Below are positions 44,341 through 53,231 of a DNA stretch of 64,000 nt, piece by piece (the stretch's first letter is position 1; the number at the start of each line of letters is the position of its first letter). The notes below the pieces were generated by a model. It worked only from the letters and a program-made list of their open reading frames with translations. It ran no database searches and was not told the DNA's origin. Source of the DNA: Legionella micdadei (GTDB taxonomy: Bacteria; Pseudomonadota; Gammaproteobacteria; Legionellales; Legionellaceae). The position numbers were made by a program, and so were the translations under genes. The stretch is taken from contig NZ_LN614830.1 in NCBI RefSeq assembly GCF_000953635.1, positions 1,479,001-1,543,000 of the forward strand, in the 5' to 3' direction.

Positions 44341-44401
44341 CAGTTCCCTATTGAAAGCCAATACTATCCAAATTTAATAGAAAGGTTGATTCGAAGCTGG
44401 T

Positions 44402-44621
44402 TCGGAGTGATTTCTTGGATTTTGGTTCCCAAGACTCGAGTGAAGGATTGATTCGTCAGTCACATTCGTTCCTTCCTCACCCCTTTCGGGGCGCGCTAAA
44501 GCGCGTCCAAAATGCTGCGCCGCACTTCGTGCTTTTCGCTTCGCATTTTGTCGAACTCAATCGGTTCGAACCCTTCCGGGCCAAAGACATTCGTCAGTTG
44601 GCCTATATATCGGAGTGATTT
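44402..44621. repeat. GC-rich hairpin segment flanked by 12-bp direct repeats
   Basis: TCGGAGTGATTT occurs at 44402-44413 and again at 44610-44621. Between them lies DNA of higher GC content with several hairpins: CCCC/GGGG and CGCGCT/AGCGCG around 44480-44510, and AAAATGC/GCATTTT around 44510-44548. Within it, 44563-44581 is an inverted copy of the 3' part of the nearby tRNA-Arg. It has no convincing gene. It looks like a small inserted element, or the remains of one. Confidence 0.5.
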
Positions 44622-44645
44622 TTACTCTTGTATTTTTTTCTAAGA

Positions 44646-44722
44646 TGGCGCGCCCGGAAGGATTCGAACCTCCGACCCCCTGGTTCGTAGCCAGATACTC
44701 TATCCAACTGAGCTACGGGCGC
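44646..44722 (-). tRNA. tRNA-Arg (anticodon ACG)
   Basis: A 77-base cloverleaf with encoded CCA on the minus strand. Acceptor arms are GCGCCCG and CGGGCGC, the D-arm has GCTCAGTTGGATAGAGT, and the anticodon loop is CTACGAA, which gives ACG (read as ICG). The tRNA-Ser gene lies 9 bp upstream and the two are probably co-transcribed. Confidence 0.95.
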
Positions 44723-44731
44723 GTTGTGTGT

Positions 44732-44822
44732 TGGCGGAGAGAGAGGGATTCGAACCCTCGATGGGATTTTGTCCCATACTCCCTTAGCAGGGGAGCGCCT
44801 TCGACCTCTCGGCCATCTCTCC
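44732..44822 (-). tRNA. tRNA-Ser (anticodon GCU)
   Basis: A 91-base class II tRNA on the minus strand with encoded CCA. Acceptor arms are GGAGAGA and TCTCTCC, the anticodon loop is CTGCTAA, and a long variable arm (TATGGGACAAAATCCCAT) forms a stem, as in serine tRNAs. Confidence 0.95.
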
Positions 44823-44948
44823 ATGTGATGGAGGCGAAGTATAGCAGGTATTTATGTGGCGTCAACTTTATTATTTTAGATTTATTCTGTGTTCCAATTA
44901 ACGGTCTTTAAAAAATCAATTTGATTTTGATTTGATTAACAAGGGGGG

Positions 44949-45665
44949 CTAAACCTTGTGATTTAAAAATTCCACCTGTCCAGTTTTGATGTTATGCATC
45001 GCTACAACAATGGCGAGTTCCCCTTTATCGACTAAAGCCTTCAGGAGAGGACTGCGTTGGGGGATTTGTTGCGCAACCGCTATTGCATTTGCTTTTGCGA
45101 TAGCATCGACTAAATCCATATCAGCACATGTTTTCTCAGGCATGGTTTTTTTCACTGCAGGTATAACAGGTTGAATTTTATTTAATACATGATCAAGATT
45201 TCCTAATTGAACTTGGTTACAAGCTCCTGCAACAGCTCCGCAAGAAGTATGGCCCATCACCACAACTAGCTTTGCCCCTGCTGCTTTTGCTCCAAATTCC
45301 ATCGAACCTAAGATATCATCGTTGAGAATATTGCCAGCGACTCGTAGAGTGAAAATATCAGCTATACCTTGATCAAAGATCATTTCTGGTACGCTCCTAG
45401 AATCCATGCAGTTTAGTACAATAGCAAAAGGAAACTGTCCATAGGAGGATTGTTTTGCTTGTGCTAAATAATCACGTTGAATCCCCTGATTAGACACAAA
45501 TCGCTTATTCCCAGCAATTAACTTATTTAGAGCATCGTCTGGACTAATGGCTTGTTGTTTGGCTTGAGAGAAAGTTTTGCCTAATAACAAAGGGGCTTCC
45601 GTATCGGCTAATGCTAATGGCAAATCGATACAATTGATGAGTAAAAATAGTAATAAACTTTTCAT
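44949..45665 (-). CDS. Periplasmic beta-class carbonic anhydrase
   Basis: A 238-residue enzyme with a signal peptide (residues 1-20, MKSLLLFLLINCIDLPLALA). The beta-class zinc and catalytic residues are intact: CMDSR (Cys86, Asp88, Arg90) and HTSCG (His139, Cys142). It would interconvert CO2 and bicarbonate in the periplasm. It stands alone between the tRNA pair and the beta-oxidation genes. Length is normal for a beta enzyme with a leader. Confidence 0.93.
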   Translation of the reverse strand: MKSLLLFLLINCIDLPLALADTEAPLLLGKTFSQAKQQAISPDDALNKLIAGNKRFVSNQGIQRDYLAQAKQSSYGQFPFAIVLNCMDSRSVPEMIFDQGIADIFTLRVAGNILNDDILGSMEFGAKAAGAKLVVVMGHTSCGAVAGACNQVQLGNLDHVLNKIQPVIPAVKKTMPEKTCADMDLVDAIAKANAIAVAQQIPQRSPLLKALVDKGELAIVVAMHNIKTGQVEFLNHKV

Positions 45666-45882
45666 GGTTAGTCCCTTAACAATAATGAGTTATAGGTAAA
45701 CGTTACAGTTCTAAAAGACAACATGCAACATTTTTTCAGAAAGGCAACGTTAACCTACTGAATAGAAATCGGTTTAATCAAAATGATTTTCCTTAAATAA
45801 TTTCCAAAACAAAGGTTTGCTGTTATCTTTTAACTAGAGATGGCCAAATGTCAGTTATCTTGATAGATAACTAGGAGGAGTA

Positions 45883-47199
45883 ATGAAGCAGAAATCGAAT
45901 TTAAGCGGCAGAGAGGTGTATGTAGTGGATGGCAGCCGAACTCCATTTCTCAAAGCAAAAGGAGTTGGCCCTTTTACCGGATCAGATTTGGCTGTAGCCG
46001 CAGGCATGACGCTGTTAAATCGTCAGCCTATCTCCCCTACCCAATTAGATGAGGTCATTATTGGTTCTGCTATGCCAGGTCCTGATGAAGCAAATATCGC
46101 TAGGGTCATTGCTTTACGATTAGGCTGTGGTGAAAAAGTTCCTGCGTTTACTGTTATGAGAAACTGTGCATCGGGGATGCAAGCACTTGATAATGCAGCA
46201 TTGCAAATTGCCAGTGGTCGAAGCGATTTAGTGTTAGCAGGAGGTACAGATGCGATGAGCCATGCCCCGTTAATGTTTAATGAAAAAATGGCTGCATGGC
46301 TAGCTCGATGGTTTAATGCAAAAACAGTCGGCCAACGTTTTGGCCTAGTGACACAGTTTAGACCGTCATACCTTGCTCCTGTTATTGCCTTGCTGCGTGG
46401 TTTAACCGATCCCATTGTCGGTATGAACATGGGACAAACCGCGGAGAAGGTAGCCTATCGTTTTAATATTACCCGTGAACAAATGGATGAGTTTGCTAGT
46501 GAGAGCCATCAGCACCTAGCTAAGGCGTATATGGAAGGAAGAATGGATGAGGTTGTGCCCGTGATAGATAGCAAAGGCCATCTCTATCAGCAAGACGACG
46601 GAATTCGCCCTGACTCCACAGTAGAAAAGCTAGGAAAATTAAAACCCTTTTTCGATAAAAAATACGGTATGGTTACTGCAGGTAATAGTTCGCAAATTAC
46701 TGACGGAGCTTGTTTATTACTACTTGCTAGTGCTGAGGCTGTTAAAAAATATCATCTTTCAGTTATCGGCCGTATTGTCGACTCTCAGTGGGCTGCCCTT
46801 GATCCTGCCCAAATGGGATTAGGCCCTGTTCATGCCGCGACACCCATTTTGCAGCGTCATCATTTGAAACCAGCTGATATGGATTGCTGGGAAATTAACG
46901 AAGCATTTGCAGCTCAGGTACTTGGCTGTTTAGCTGCTTGGGACGATGACGATTACTGTCGAACGCAATTAGGATTAAAACAAGCAATGGGGGCGCCTTC
47001 GCTTGCGCAACTTAATAAAGATGGAGGGGCTATTGCTGCAGGGCACCCGATTGGAGCCAGTGGTGCTCGCATTGTATTACATGTTTTGCAATCACTTAAA
47101 CAACATAACGGTACTCGAGGCATGGCTGCGATTTGTATTGGTGGCGGACAGGGCGGAGCAATGTATCTGGAACGAGTGACAGAGGTGAAAGAGCAATGA
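45883..47199 (+). CDS. fadI: Acetyl-CoA acyltransferase (thiolase, FadI/FadA type)
   Basis: A 438-residue thiolase that splits 3-ketoacyl-CoA to acetyl-CoA in fatty-acid degradation. The nucleophile Cys lies in VMRNCASGMQAL (about residue 90), with INEAFAAQ near 340 and HPIGASGARI and CIGGGQGGA at the C-terminus. Length is that of the longer FadI-type enzymes, but FadA-type use is not excluded. TAGGAGGAG lies before the ATG. It overlaps the multifunctional enzyme gene by 4 bases (ATGA), so the two form one operon. Confidence 0.9.
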   Translation: MKQKSNLSGREVYVVDGSRTPFLKAKGVGPFTGSDLAVAAGMTLLNRQPISPTQLDEVIIGSAMPGPDEANIARVIALRLGCGEKVPAFTVMRNCASGMQALDNAALQIASGRSDLVLAGGTDAMSHAPLMFNEKMAAWLARWFNAKTVGQRFGLVTQFRPSYLAPVIALLRGLTDPIVGMNMGQTAEKVAYRFNITREQMDEFASESHQHLAKAYMEGRMDEVVPVIDSKGHLYQQDDGIRPDSTVEKLGKLKPFFDKKYGMVTAGNSSQITDGACLLLLASAEAVKKYHLSVIGRIVDSQWAALDPAQMGLGPVHAATPILQRHHLKPADMDCWEINEAFAAQVLGCLAAWDDDDYCRTQLGLKQAMGAPSLAQLNKDGGAIAAGHPIGASGARIVLHVLQSLKQHNGTRGMAAICIGGGQGGAMYLERVTEVKEQ

Positions 47200-49217
47200 G
47201 CAACTACAAACATTGGGAAATGCAACTGGACGCCGACCATATTGTCTGGTTAGGGATTAATCGTAAAGATGTCTCAGCAAATGTTATTAATGATGAGGTA
47301 CTGGATGAATTAAATGGTATTTTGCAAGAAATACCTCAAATTCCTGATGCGGCGGGTTTAGTTATCTATTCTGCTAAAGAGAAGGGATTTATTGCTGGGG
47401 CTGATGTTCATGCTTTTTCTAAATTTAAAAGCCCGGCAGAAGCCGTTGATTTCCTAAGAAAAGGGCAGGCTGTTTTTGCGCGTTTAGAAGCGCTGAATAT
47501 ACCCACAGTCGCCATGATCCATGGCTTTTGCATGGGAGGAGGATTAGAGCTTGCCTTAGCTTGTGATTACCGTGTGGCTACAGATGATGAAAGTACACGG
47601 TTAGGATTGCCAGAAATTATGCTTGGCATACATCCAGGATGGGGTGGCACCGTGCGTTTACCTCGCTTAATTGGTGGATTTGATGCCCTTTCCAAGGTCA
47701 TTTTGACTGGGACTCCTATTGCTGCAATAAAGGCAAAGCAACTGGGGATGGTAGACGATGTGGTCCCCTTAAGGCAATTAAAGCGAGCCGCAATTTATTT
47801 CATAAAAAACAAGCCACGAAAGCATAAGCCTAGATTGTTGCAAGCGCTCACTAATTACTCATGGATACGCTCTATCCTATCGCCTATCCTTCGTTACAAC
47901 GTCGCTAAGAGAGTGATTAAAAAACATTATCCTGCCCCTTATGCAGTAATTGATTTATGGGAAAAAGAAGGTGGGGAGGTTGAGCGGGCTTATCTTAAAG
48001 AAGTTGATTCAGTCGAGCAATTGGTGAGTCAAGGGGATACAGCTGCAAATCTAATCCGTGCTTTCCTTCTCCGTGAGCGTATGAAAGGCTTTGCTAAGGA
48101 CAGTGATTTTATAGCTGAACACGTTCATGTGATCGGTGCTGGAGTGATGGGTGGAGACATTGCTGCTTGGTGTGCACTTCGCGGTATGAAAGTAACATTG
48201 CAAGATAAAAGCTACGCTCAAATAGCTCCAGCTATTGGACGTGCTTACACACTTTTTAAAAAGAAACTTCGCAAGCCACGTTTAATCCAAGCCGCTATGG
48301 ATAGATTAATTCCTGACCCAGATGGACATGGAATTGCTCGGGCTGACGTGATCATTGAAGCGGTATTCGAAGACCTAGGCGTCAAACGTGCAATAATGCA
48401 GGATGTTGAGGCTAAGGCGAAAAAAGATGCTGTAATTGCAACCAACACTTCAAGCATACCGCTCGATGAAATTAGCCAGGCCATGAAAGATCCTACCCGT
48501 TTGGTGGGAATTCATTTCTTCAATCCCGTTGCTAAGATGGAATTAGTTGAAGTGGTGAGTGGTGCGAAGACTGCAAAAGCGGTTGGACAATGCGCTTGTG
48601 CCTTTGTCAACCAAATCGGTCGGTTACCGTTGCCAGTTAAATCAAGCCCAGGATTTTTGATTAATCGCGTATTGATGCCTTACTTGATGGAATGTGTTCA
48701 GTTACTTGAAGAAGGTTATAGCGGTGAAGAAATTGATGAGGCAGCAAAAGCCTTTGGCATGATGATGGGACCTGTTGAATTGGCAGACACTGTAGGTATG
48801 GATGTTTGCTTGGCGGTAGCTGAAAATTTAACTGCCCATTTTGGGGGGGCCGTGCCTACCCGTTTGCGGGAAATGGTCAAAGAAGGCAAATTAGGACGCA
48901 AGACAGGACAAGGGTTTTATCGATACAAGAATGGTAAGCCAATCAAACAAAAAATCCGAAGCAGCAAACCCAACAAGGATATCGCAAATCGTTTGATTCT
49001 TCGTATGGTGAACGAAGCATCCTCATGCTTACGTGAAGGGGTTGTAGCCGATAGCGATTTATTAGATGGGGGTATGATTTTCGCAACGGGTTTTGCGCCA
49101 TTCCGAGGTGGTCCAATGAATTATGCTAAGCACTTTGGCCACGATAAACTCAATGAGGTTTTTGCTAAATTAGAAGCCCAGTATGGTGACCGTTTTAAGG
49201 CAAATGTGAGTTTGTAA
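47196..49217 (+). CDS. fadJ: Fatty-acid oxidation complex alpha subunit (enoyl-CoA hydratase/3-hydroxyacyl-CoA dehydrogenase)
   Basis: A 673-residue bifunctional enzyme. Residues 1-230 are a crotonase domain (GFCMGGGLELALACDYR, oxyanion hole, and LGLPEIMLGIHPGWGG with the catalytic Glu). Residues 305-600 are the NAD-dependent dehydrogenase (VHVIGAGVMGGDIAAW, then IHFFNPVAKMELVEVV and SSPGFLINR). A second dehydrogenase C-terminal domain follows. The frame extends upstream inside the thiolase gene, but ATG 47196 in the ATGA overlap with the thiolase stop is the natural start. FadB and FadJ cannot be told apart with certainty. Confidence 0.92.
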   Translation: MSNYKHWEMQLDADHIVWLGINRKDVSANVINDEVLDELNGILQEIPQIPDAAGLVIYSAKEKGFIAGADVHAFSKFKSPAEAVDFLRKGQAVFARLEALNIPTVAMIHGFCMGGGLELALACDYRVATDDESTRLGLPEIMLGIHPGWGGTVRLPRLIGGFDALSKVILTGTPIAAIKAKQLGMVDDVVPLRQLKRAAIYFIKNKPRKHKPRLLQALTNYSWIRSILSPILRYNVAKRVIKKHYPAPYAVIDLWEKEGGEVERAYLKEVDSVEQLVSQGDTAANLIRAFLLRERMKGFAKDSDFIAEHVHVIGAGVMGGDIAAWCALRGMKVTLQDKSYAQIAPAIGRAYTLFKKKLRKPRLIQAAMDRLIPDPDGHGIARADVIIEAVFEDLGVKRAIMQDVEAKAKKDAVIATNTSSIPLDEISQAMKDPTRLVGIHFFNPVAKMELVEVVSGAKTAKAVGQCACAFVNQIGRLPLPVKSSPGFLINRVLMPYLMECVQLLEEGYSGEEIDEAAKAFGMMMGPVELADTVGMDVCLAVAENLTAHFGGAVPTRLREMVKEGKLGRKTGQGFYRYKNGKPIKQKIRSSKPNKDIANRLILRMVNEASSCLREGVVADSDLLDGGMIFATGFAPFRGGPMNYAKHFGHDKLNEVFAKLEAQYGDRFKANVSL

Positions 49218-49223
49218 TATCAT

Positions 49224-49273
49224 CAGGTTAGAATGATTTACACCGGGAGTTTGGTGGTATGCTTTCTAACCTG
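49224..49273 (+). terminator. Long inverted repeat after the beta-oxidation operon
   Basis: CAGGTTAGAA and TTCTAACCTG are perfect 10-base arms with a 30-base interior that can form a smaller ACC/GGT stem. It lies 7 bp past the stop of the fad operon. There is no clear T run, so termination is likely but not certain. Confidence 0.5.
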
Positions 49274-49317
49274 TGTTAGCCCGAGTAGATATTTACCTTG
49301 TTAGTTAGAGTTTTTTT

Positions 49318-50271
49318 ATGTTTCAAACCAAGCCATTACAAAAGGTCATAGCCCATTTCAGATCCGTATTACGTCGAAGAGAGGGGGCGCTATTACGGCA
49401 AATGTGGTTAATATGCTTCTTGATGTTTGTTTTAGCTCCATCCTGGTCCACCACGTTCGTTTTGCCCGAAAATGGGGATTTAGTTGGCCAAGTTCAATCG
49501 ACTCGTCCTGAAATTGGAGAAACGCTAAGTGATGTTGCAATCCGATATGATATTGGCTATTACGAAATGGTTCGGGCAAATCCTAGAGTCGACCCAGTAA
49601 GACCGCTCTCACCAGATGTTCGCCTAATTATCCCATCCCAATTCATTTTGCCGCCGGGGCCTCGGGAAGGTTTAGTTATTAATTTGGCTGAATACCGATT
49701 ATATTATTATCCGCCCAAAGATAATGTGGTAATTACTATGCCTGTTGGTATAGGTCGAGAAGGATGGACGACACCGACTGGAATGACTAAAGTGGTAGCC
49801 AAAGAAAGAGACCCCGTCTGGAGGCCAACAGCAAATGTGCGGGCTGAAGCAGCAAAAAATGGTGTTCCTATTCCAGATGCTTTTCCTCCTGGGGAAGGGA
49901 ATCCGCTTGGCAGGCATATATTAAGATTAGGTTGGCCAACTTATCTAATTCACGGAACCAATCGCCGTGATGGGGTAGGCTCGCGAGTGAGTGCAGGGTG
50001 TATCAGGATGATGCCCGAGGATATTGAATATTTATTTGATCTAGTGGCTGTCGGTACACCAGTGCGAGTGCTTAATGAGCCAGTTAAATTTGGCCGTAAG
50101 AAAGGATCAATTTACATGCAAGCGCACCCGCCTCTCATTGAACAAAAAAACAGTAATTTGCATCAAATCATCCAGGAGCAACTGGCTAAAATGGGGGTCA
50201 CAAAAATCAATTCCAAAGTAGTTCAAATTGAGGAGGGTTATCCCTCAGGGATTCCTCAAAAAATTAAATAG
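49318..50271 (+). CDS. L,D-transpeptidase (ErfK/YbiS type)
   Basis: A 317-residue periplasmic enzyme. A signal or anchor helix lies at about residues 28-45. A LysM-like region follows (about 60-108, IGETLSDVAIRYDIGYYEMVRANP). The YkuD catalytic domain (about 115-255) has YLIHGTN (His212) and SAGCIRM (Cys228). It would form 3-3 cross-links or link outer-membrane proteins to peptidoglycan. A C-terminal extension of about 60 residues follows the domain. Its end overlaps the convergent PAP2 gene by 8 bp. It is the second of three YkuD enzymes in the window. Confidence 0.92.
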   Translation: MFQTKPLQKVIAHFRSVLRRREGALLRQMWLICFLMFVLAPSWSTTFVLPENGDLVGQVQSTRPEIGETLSDVAIRYDIGYYEMVRANPRVDPVRPLSPDVRLIIPSQFILPPGPREGLVINLAEYRLYYYPPKDNVVITMPVGIGREGWTTPTGMTKVVAKERDPVWRPTANVRAEAAKNGVPIPDAFPPGEGNPLGRHILRLGWPTYLIHGTNRRDGVGSRVSAGCIRMMPEDIEYLFDLVAVGTPVRVLNEPVKFGRKKGSIYMQAHPPLIEQKNSNLHQIIQEQLAKMGVTKINSKVVQIEEGYPSGIPQKIK

Positions 50272-51148
50272 GTTGATATTTTTTGACAAACCGAAAATAA
50301 ATTCCATAAGCTAATAACAGTACGATTACACTGCCGATTAAATCGATAAAATAATGCCATCCTAATAAAACACAAGAAACGATCAACAATAAATTAACTG
50401 GAATCAGAAGAATAAAAACAATAGGCCAGCAGCGTATTAGGGCAAGACAAAGCCAAGCCCAAATGACATGAAATGAAGGCATGGCGATCATCCCTCCATC
50501 AAGTGTTGATGGAGGGATGTAATGATGTAACTCAGCGAATTTTACACCCGTTGCATATTGTTCAGCCATAAAATAAGGACTACTGGTAAAACTTGCTGGA
50601 CCCATTGTCGGGAAAAAATAATAAAAGGAAAAACCAAACAATGCAGTGAGAAGGAGCATTGTATAATATTCACGAATGTAGCTAAATTTACGGGCAAAAA
50701 TAATAAGAATCGGTAGATAAGTCATTTGAAAAGGCAAACTGTCATAGCCTAGTGCAAGCATTGTTCTAAACCAGGGTTTATTTGCTGTCCACGCCATGAG
50801 CTCTTGCAAATTTATAAATAAAAAATGATCGGTTGTGATTAATTTTCTATCAATAGGATCGAAAGGTGTGAGTTGGATAGCGTTGGTGGCGTTTGCTATA
50901 ACTGATACAACTAAAAAAAAGTAGACAAGCTCTCGAGCGACTTTGAAATACGGACTTTTTATACCAAACAATAGATAAGCCCCAATCAATGTCAGGGTTA
51001 GAATGATACCCATCATTGGCATTTCTTGAGGAAAGTAGTTATTACCCGGGAATTTGTAAATCAAATAGTTAATGCCAAATGCAACTGTGGATAAAATGCC
51101 GATGACTATTGCTATTATTAGATTAAAGTACCTAGCGTAAAATGGCAT
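50264..51148 (-). CDS. PAP2-family membrane phosphatase/transferase
   Basis: A 294-residue protein with about six or seven membrane helices. The active-site motifs of the PAP2 superfamily are visible as AMPSFHVIW (Ser225, His227) and GWHYFIDLIG (His265, Asp269); the first motif (KxxxxxxRP) is not clear. The layout resembles the inositol-phosphorylceramide synthase/AUR1-like branch. It would act on phosphate esters of lipids or sugars at the outer face of the inner membrane; the substrate is unknown. It follows the csrA-like gene on the same strand, 11 bp away, and may be co-transcribed. Confidence 0.87.
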   Translation of the reverse strand: MPFYARYFNLIIAIVIGILSTVAFGINYLIYKFPGNNYFPQEMPMMGIILTLTLIGAYLLFGIKSPYFKVARELVYFFLVVSVIANATNAIQLTPFDPIDRKLITTDHFLFINLQELMAWTANKPWFRTMLALGYDSLPFQMTYLPILIIFARKFSYIREYYTMLLLTALFGFSFYYFFPTMGPASFTSSPYFMAEQYATGVKFAELHHYIPPSTLDGGMIAMPSFHVIWAWLCLALIRCWPIVFILLIPVNLLLIVSCVLLGWHYFIDLIGSVIVLLLAYGIYFRFVKKYQPI

Positions 51149-51159
51149 CGTTAAACTAA

Positions 51160-51357
51160 TTATTCCGTGTCGCCGCTCTGTCGTTTTTGTTTAATTGCTT
51201 GGTAAATTTCTTCGCGGTGAACTTCGATTGACCTAGGGGCTTGCACTCCAAACTTTACATTTCCATGTTCTAAGGTTTTAAAAGCGACTATCTGAACGAG
51301 TTCACCCTTAACACAGACGGTCAATGGTACTTCAAACGGGATGGTCACAATATTCAT
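51160..51357 (-). CDS. Divergent CsrA-family RNA-binding protein
   Basis: A 65-residue CsrA paralogue. The C-terminal half is typical (GVQAPRSIEVHREEIYQAIK, with the conserved Arg in VHREE). The N-terminus is MNIVTIPFEVPLTVCV in place of the usual LxLTRRxGExI, so the first-strand residues Leu4, Arg6 and Arg7 that help hold the GGA motif are absent. It may have altered RNA specificity or act by pairing with another CsrA. It is the first gene of a short minus-strand unit with the PAP2 gene. Legionella genomes carry several csrA paralogues besides the main one. Confidence 0.88.
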   Translation of the reverse strand: MNIVTIPFEVPLTVCVKGELVQIVAFKTLEHGNVKFGVQAPRSIEVHREEIYQAIKQKRQSGDTE

Positions 51358-51606
51358 TTAAAAACCTCTTTTGTTTTTAGTACGTTATATCTTATGGACA
51401 ACCTAAAAGCAATGATTTTGCAAAGAACATTAAAGATTCATCAGCCTATTATTTGTTTTTTTACTAATTGATAATAAAAAGAAATTTATTAAAAGAACAA
51501 TTTAATATATTAAAGGAAGCCATTAAATGTAACGGTATATGTAGAACTTAGTCAGTGTCAAGCTTGCAATTTTAACGACCGAGGTTTCTGTTTAATGCAT
51601 TCAAAG

Positions 51607-51636
51607 TTTGCTAGCTTGCATAAAATCAGTTAATAT
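51607..51636 (+). promoter_or_regulatory. Possible promoter of the rpsF operon
   Basis: TTTGCT (51607-51612) and TAATAT (51631-51636) are 18 bp apart, a fair sigma-70 match about 65 bp before rpsF. The rest of the 345-bp gap between csrA and rpsF is AT-rich and shows no gene. Confidence 0.4.
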
Positions 51637-51656
51637 TACGCGTTTTTTAAACCCTT

Positions 51657-51682
51657 GCCTTACCTGCTTTTTAGAGGAAGGC
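51657..51682 (+). promoter_or_regulatory. Hairpin in rpsF leader
   Basis: GCCTT-A-CCT pairs with AGG-AAGGC around a 9-base loop, leaving one bulged A. It lies about 20 bases before the rpsF start. S6 and S18 bind a leader hairpin to control their own operon in many bacteria; this could be such a site, but the typical bulged CCG is not seen. Confidence 0.35.
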
Positions 51683-51702
51683 TTTATCCATAAGGAGAAA
51701 TG

Positions 51703-52041
51703 ATGAGACATTACGAAGTTGTGTTTCTAGTTCACCCTGATCAGAGCGAGCAAGTGCCAGCAATGGTTGAGCGCTATGAAGGTATCATCACAAAGCATGG
51801 CGGTCTGATTCATCGTAAAGAGGATTGGGGACGCAGACAATTAGCTTATTCGATTAAAGATGTGCACAAAGCGCACTATATTTTAATGAATATAGAATGT
51901 AATCAAACGGCTCTTGAAGAATTAAAAAATGCGTTCAAATTCAATGATGCCATTTTAAGACATTTAATCATTAATCAAAAGCATGCGATTACCGCTCCAT
52001 CTGCGTTAATGAAAAAAGAAAAAGATGAACGAGCTGCCTAA
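51703..52041 (+). CDS. rpsF: 30S ribosomal protein S6
   Basis: A 112-residue S6 protein ([14 protein letters not shown] at the N-terminus, [21 protein letters not shown] in the middle, [11 protein letters not shown] near the end). It binds S18 and the 16S central domain. Two ATGs lie in tandem at 51700 and 51703; AAGGAG at 51692-51697 is better spaced for the second. It is the first gene of the S6-S18-membrane protein-L9 operon. Confidence 0.97.
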   Translation: MRHYEVVFLVHPDQSEQVPAMVERYEGIITKHGGLIHRKEDWGRRQLAYSIKDVHKAHYILMNIECNQTALEELKNAFKFNDAILRHLIINQKHAITAPSALMKKEKDERAA

Positions 52042-52057
52042 GAAGGGGGAATAAACT

Positions 52058-52288
52058 ATGTCAGGAACCTATTTTCGTCGGAAAAAAATATCTCGTTTTA
52101 GTTCTGATAGTTCTAGTGAAATTGATTATAAGGATCTAAATTTATTAAAAAACTACATTACTGAAACTGGAAAAATTGTACCAAGCCGTATTACTGGTAC
52201 ACAAACCCGTTTTCAGCGCCAGTTGGCAAAAGCCATTAAGCATGCACGATTCTTGGGCTTATTGCCTTACTGTGATAGCCATCGATAA
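52058..52288 (+). CDS. rpsR: 30S ribosomal protein S18
   Basis: A 76-residue S18 protein. The core [20 protein letters not shown] and the basic [20 protein letters not shown] are highly conserved. It forms a pair with S6 on the platform of the 30S subunit. It lies 16 bp after rpsF, and its stop overlaps the start of the membrane-protein gene by 1 base. Confidence 0.97.
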   Translation: MSGTYFRRKKISRFSSDSSSEIDYKDLNLLKNYITETGKIVPSRITGTQTRFQRQLAKAIKHARFLGLLPYCDSHR

Positions 52289-53214
52289 TGATGGCTCGCT
52301 TAGGCGAATTTTTAGGTAAACAAGGTCGTCTTCTATTAGAAAATGACCGCCTTGCCTTGTTGTACATTGCGGTTTTAGCTTTAATACCATTTGCGGCTTG
52401 GTTATCTGCAGCGGTTGTCGCGTTGATAACCTTGCGAAAGGGTTGGCTTGATGGTTTTAAAGGATTTGTGGTGGCTACACTAACCCTGCTTATCTTATCA
52501 TTACCGTCCATGCCCTTATCTGCTGCGGTTATTACTGCGCTAATGGCTTTTTTACCTTGTTATTTAACTGCGGCACTTTTGCACTCAACTACCAGTTTGA
52601 AAATAGCAGGGTTTTTTATTGTTTTACAAGCATTGTTGGTTATCGCTTTAATCCATTGGTTGGCTCCTGAGTTTATCAGCAACCAATATCTTTATGTCCA
52701 AGCAATAATCAAAGAGTTGGAACGAGAAAGTTCTGATGGGAATATGACAAGTTTGTTGAGCAATAATGAAGCGGTTAACAAAATTGTTATCGCTAATTAC
52801 ATAGTTGGAGTTCAGGCTGTAAGTGTGCTTTTGTCAGCTGTGGTCTCCTTGTTATTGGCCCGCTCTGTACAATCCAGGTTGTATTATCCTGGGGGATTTA
52901 AACGAGATCTAGTCGCGTTTCGTGCAAGTGGTTTTGGAGTGATTATACTTGCTATTGCCATGATTGGCGCATACCGACACAATCCTTTGGCTTTAAGTTG
53001 TTTACCAGTGCTTGCTGTATATTATGTCTTTGCGGGTTTAAGCCTAAGCTTTAATGTTTTGGCCAAAGATAAGGGTGTGGGTACATTAGCTTTGCTATTG
53101 GTTCCATTAATTTTGCTACCATTTGTCATGTTACCGGTATATGTCATTTTTGGTGCTTTAGATAGTTTGTTTAATTTTAGATTACACCTGTCGCCAAATG
53201 CAGGTGGTAAATAG
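52288..53214 (+). CDS. DUF2232-like membrane protein in ribosomal operon
   Basis: A 308-residue protein with about eight hydrophobic helices and no enzymatic motif. Size, topology and its position between rpsR and rplI fit the DUF2232 (YybS-like) membrane proteins often found here in proteobacteria and Firmicutes. The function is unknown. Two tandem ATGs occur at the start (52288 and 52291); the first overlaps the rpsR stop. The C-terminus (HLSPNAGGK) is soluble. L9 follows after 17 bp. Confidence 0.85.
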   Translation: MMARLGEFLGKQGRLLLENDRLALLYIAVLALIPFAAWLSAAVVALITLRKGWLDGFKGFVVATLTLLILSLPSMPLSAAVITALMAFLPCYLTAALLHSTTSLKIAGFFIVLQALLVIALIHWLAPEFISNQYLYVQAIIKELERESSDGNMTSLLSNNEAVNKIVIANYIVGVQAVSVLLSAVVSLLLARSVQSRLYYPGGFKRDLVAFRASGFGVIILAIAMIGAYRHNPLALSCLPVLAVYYVFAGLSLSFNVLAKDKGVGTLALLLVPLILLPFVMLPVYVIFGALDSLFNFRLHLSPNAGGK

Positions 53215-53231
53215 AATAAGGGGTTAATAAG

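Noticed and set aside
44415..44618. 67-codon plus-strand frame in the GC-rich hairpin segment
   Set aside because: It runs through hairpins and the inverted tRNA copy, has no ribosome binding site and looks like translated repeat DNA.
44603..44911. Frames on both strands over the tRNA-Arg/tRNA-Ser pair, with peptides like ARPEGFEPPTPW
   Set aside because: These are the well-known false translations of tRNA genes; the cloverleaves explain the sequence.
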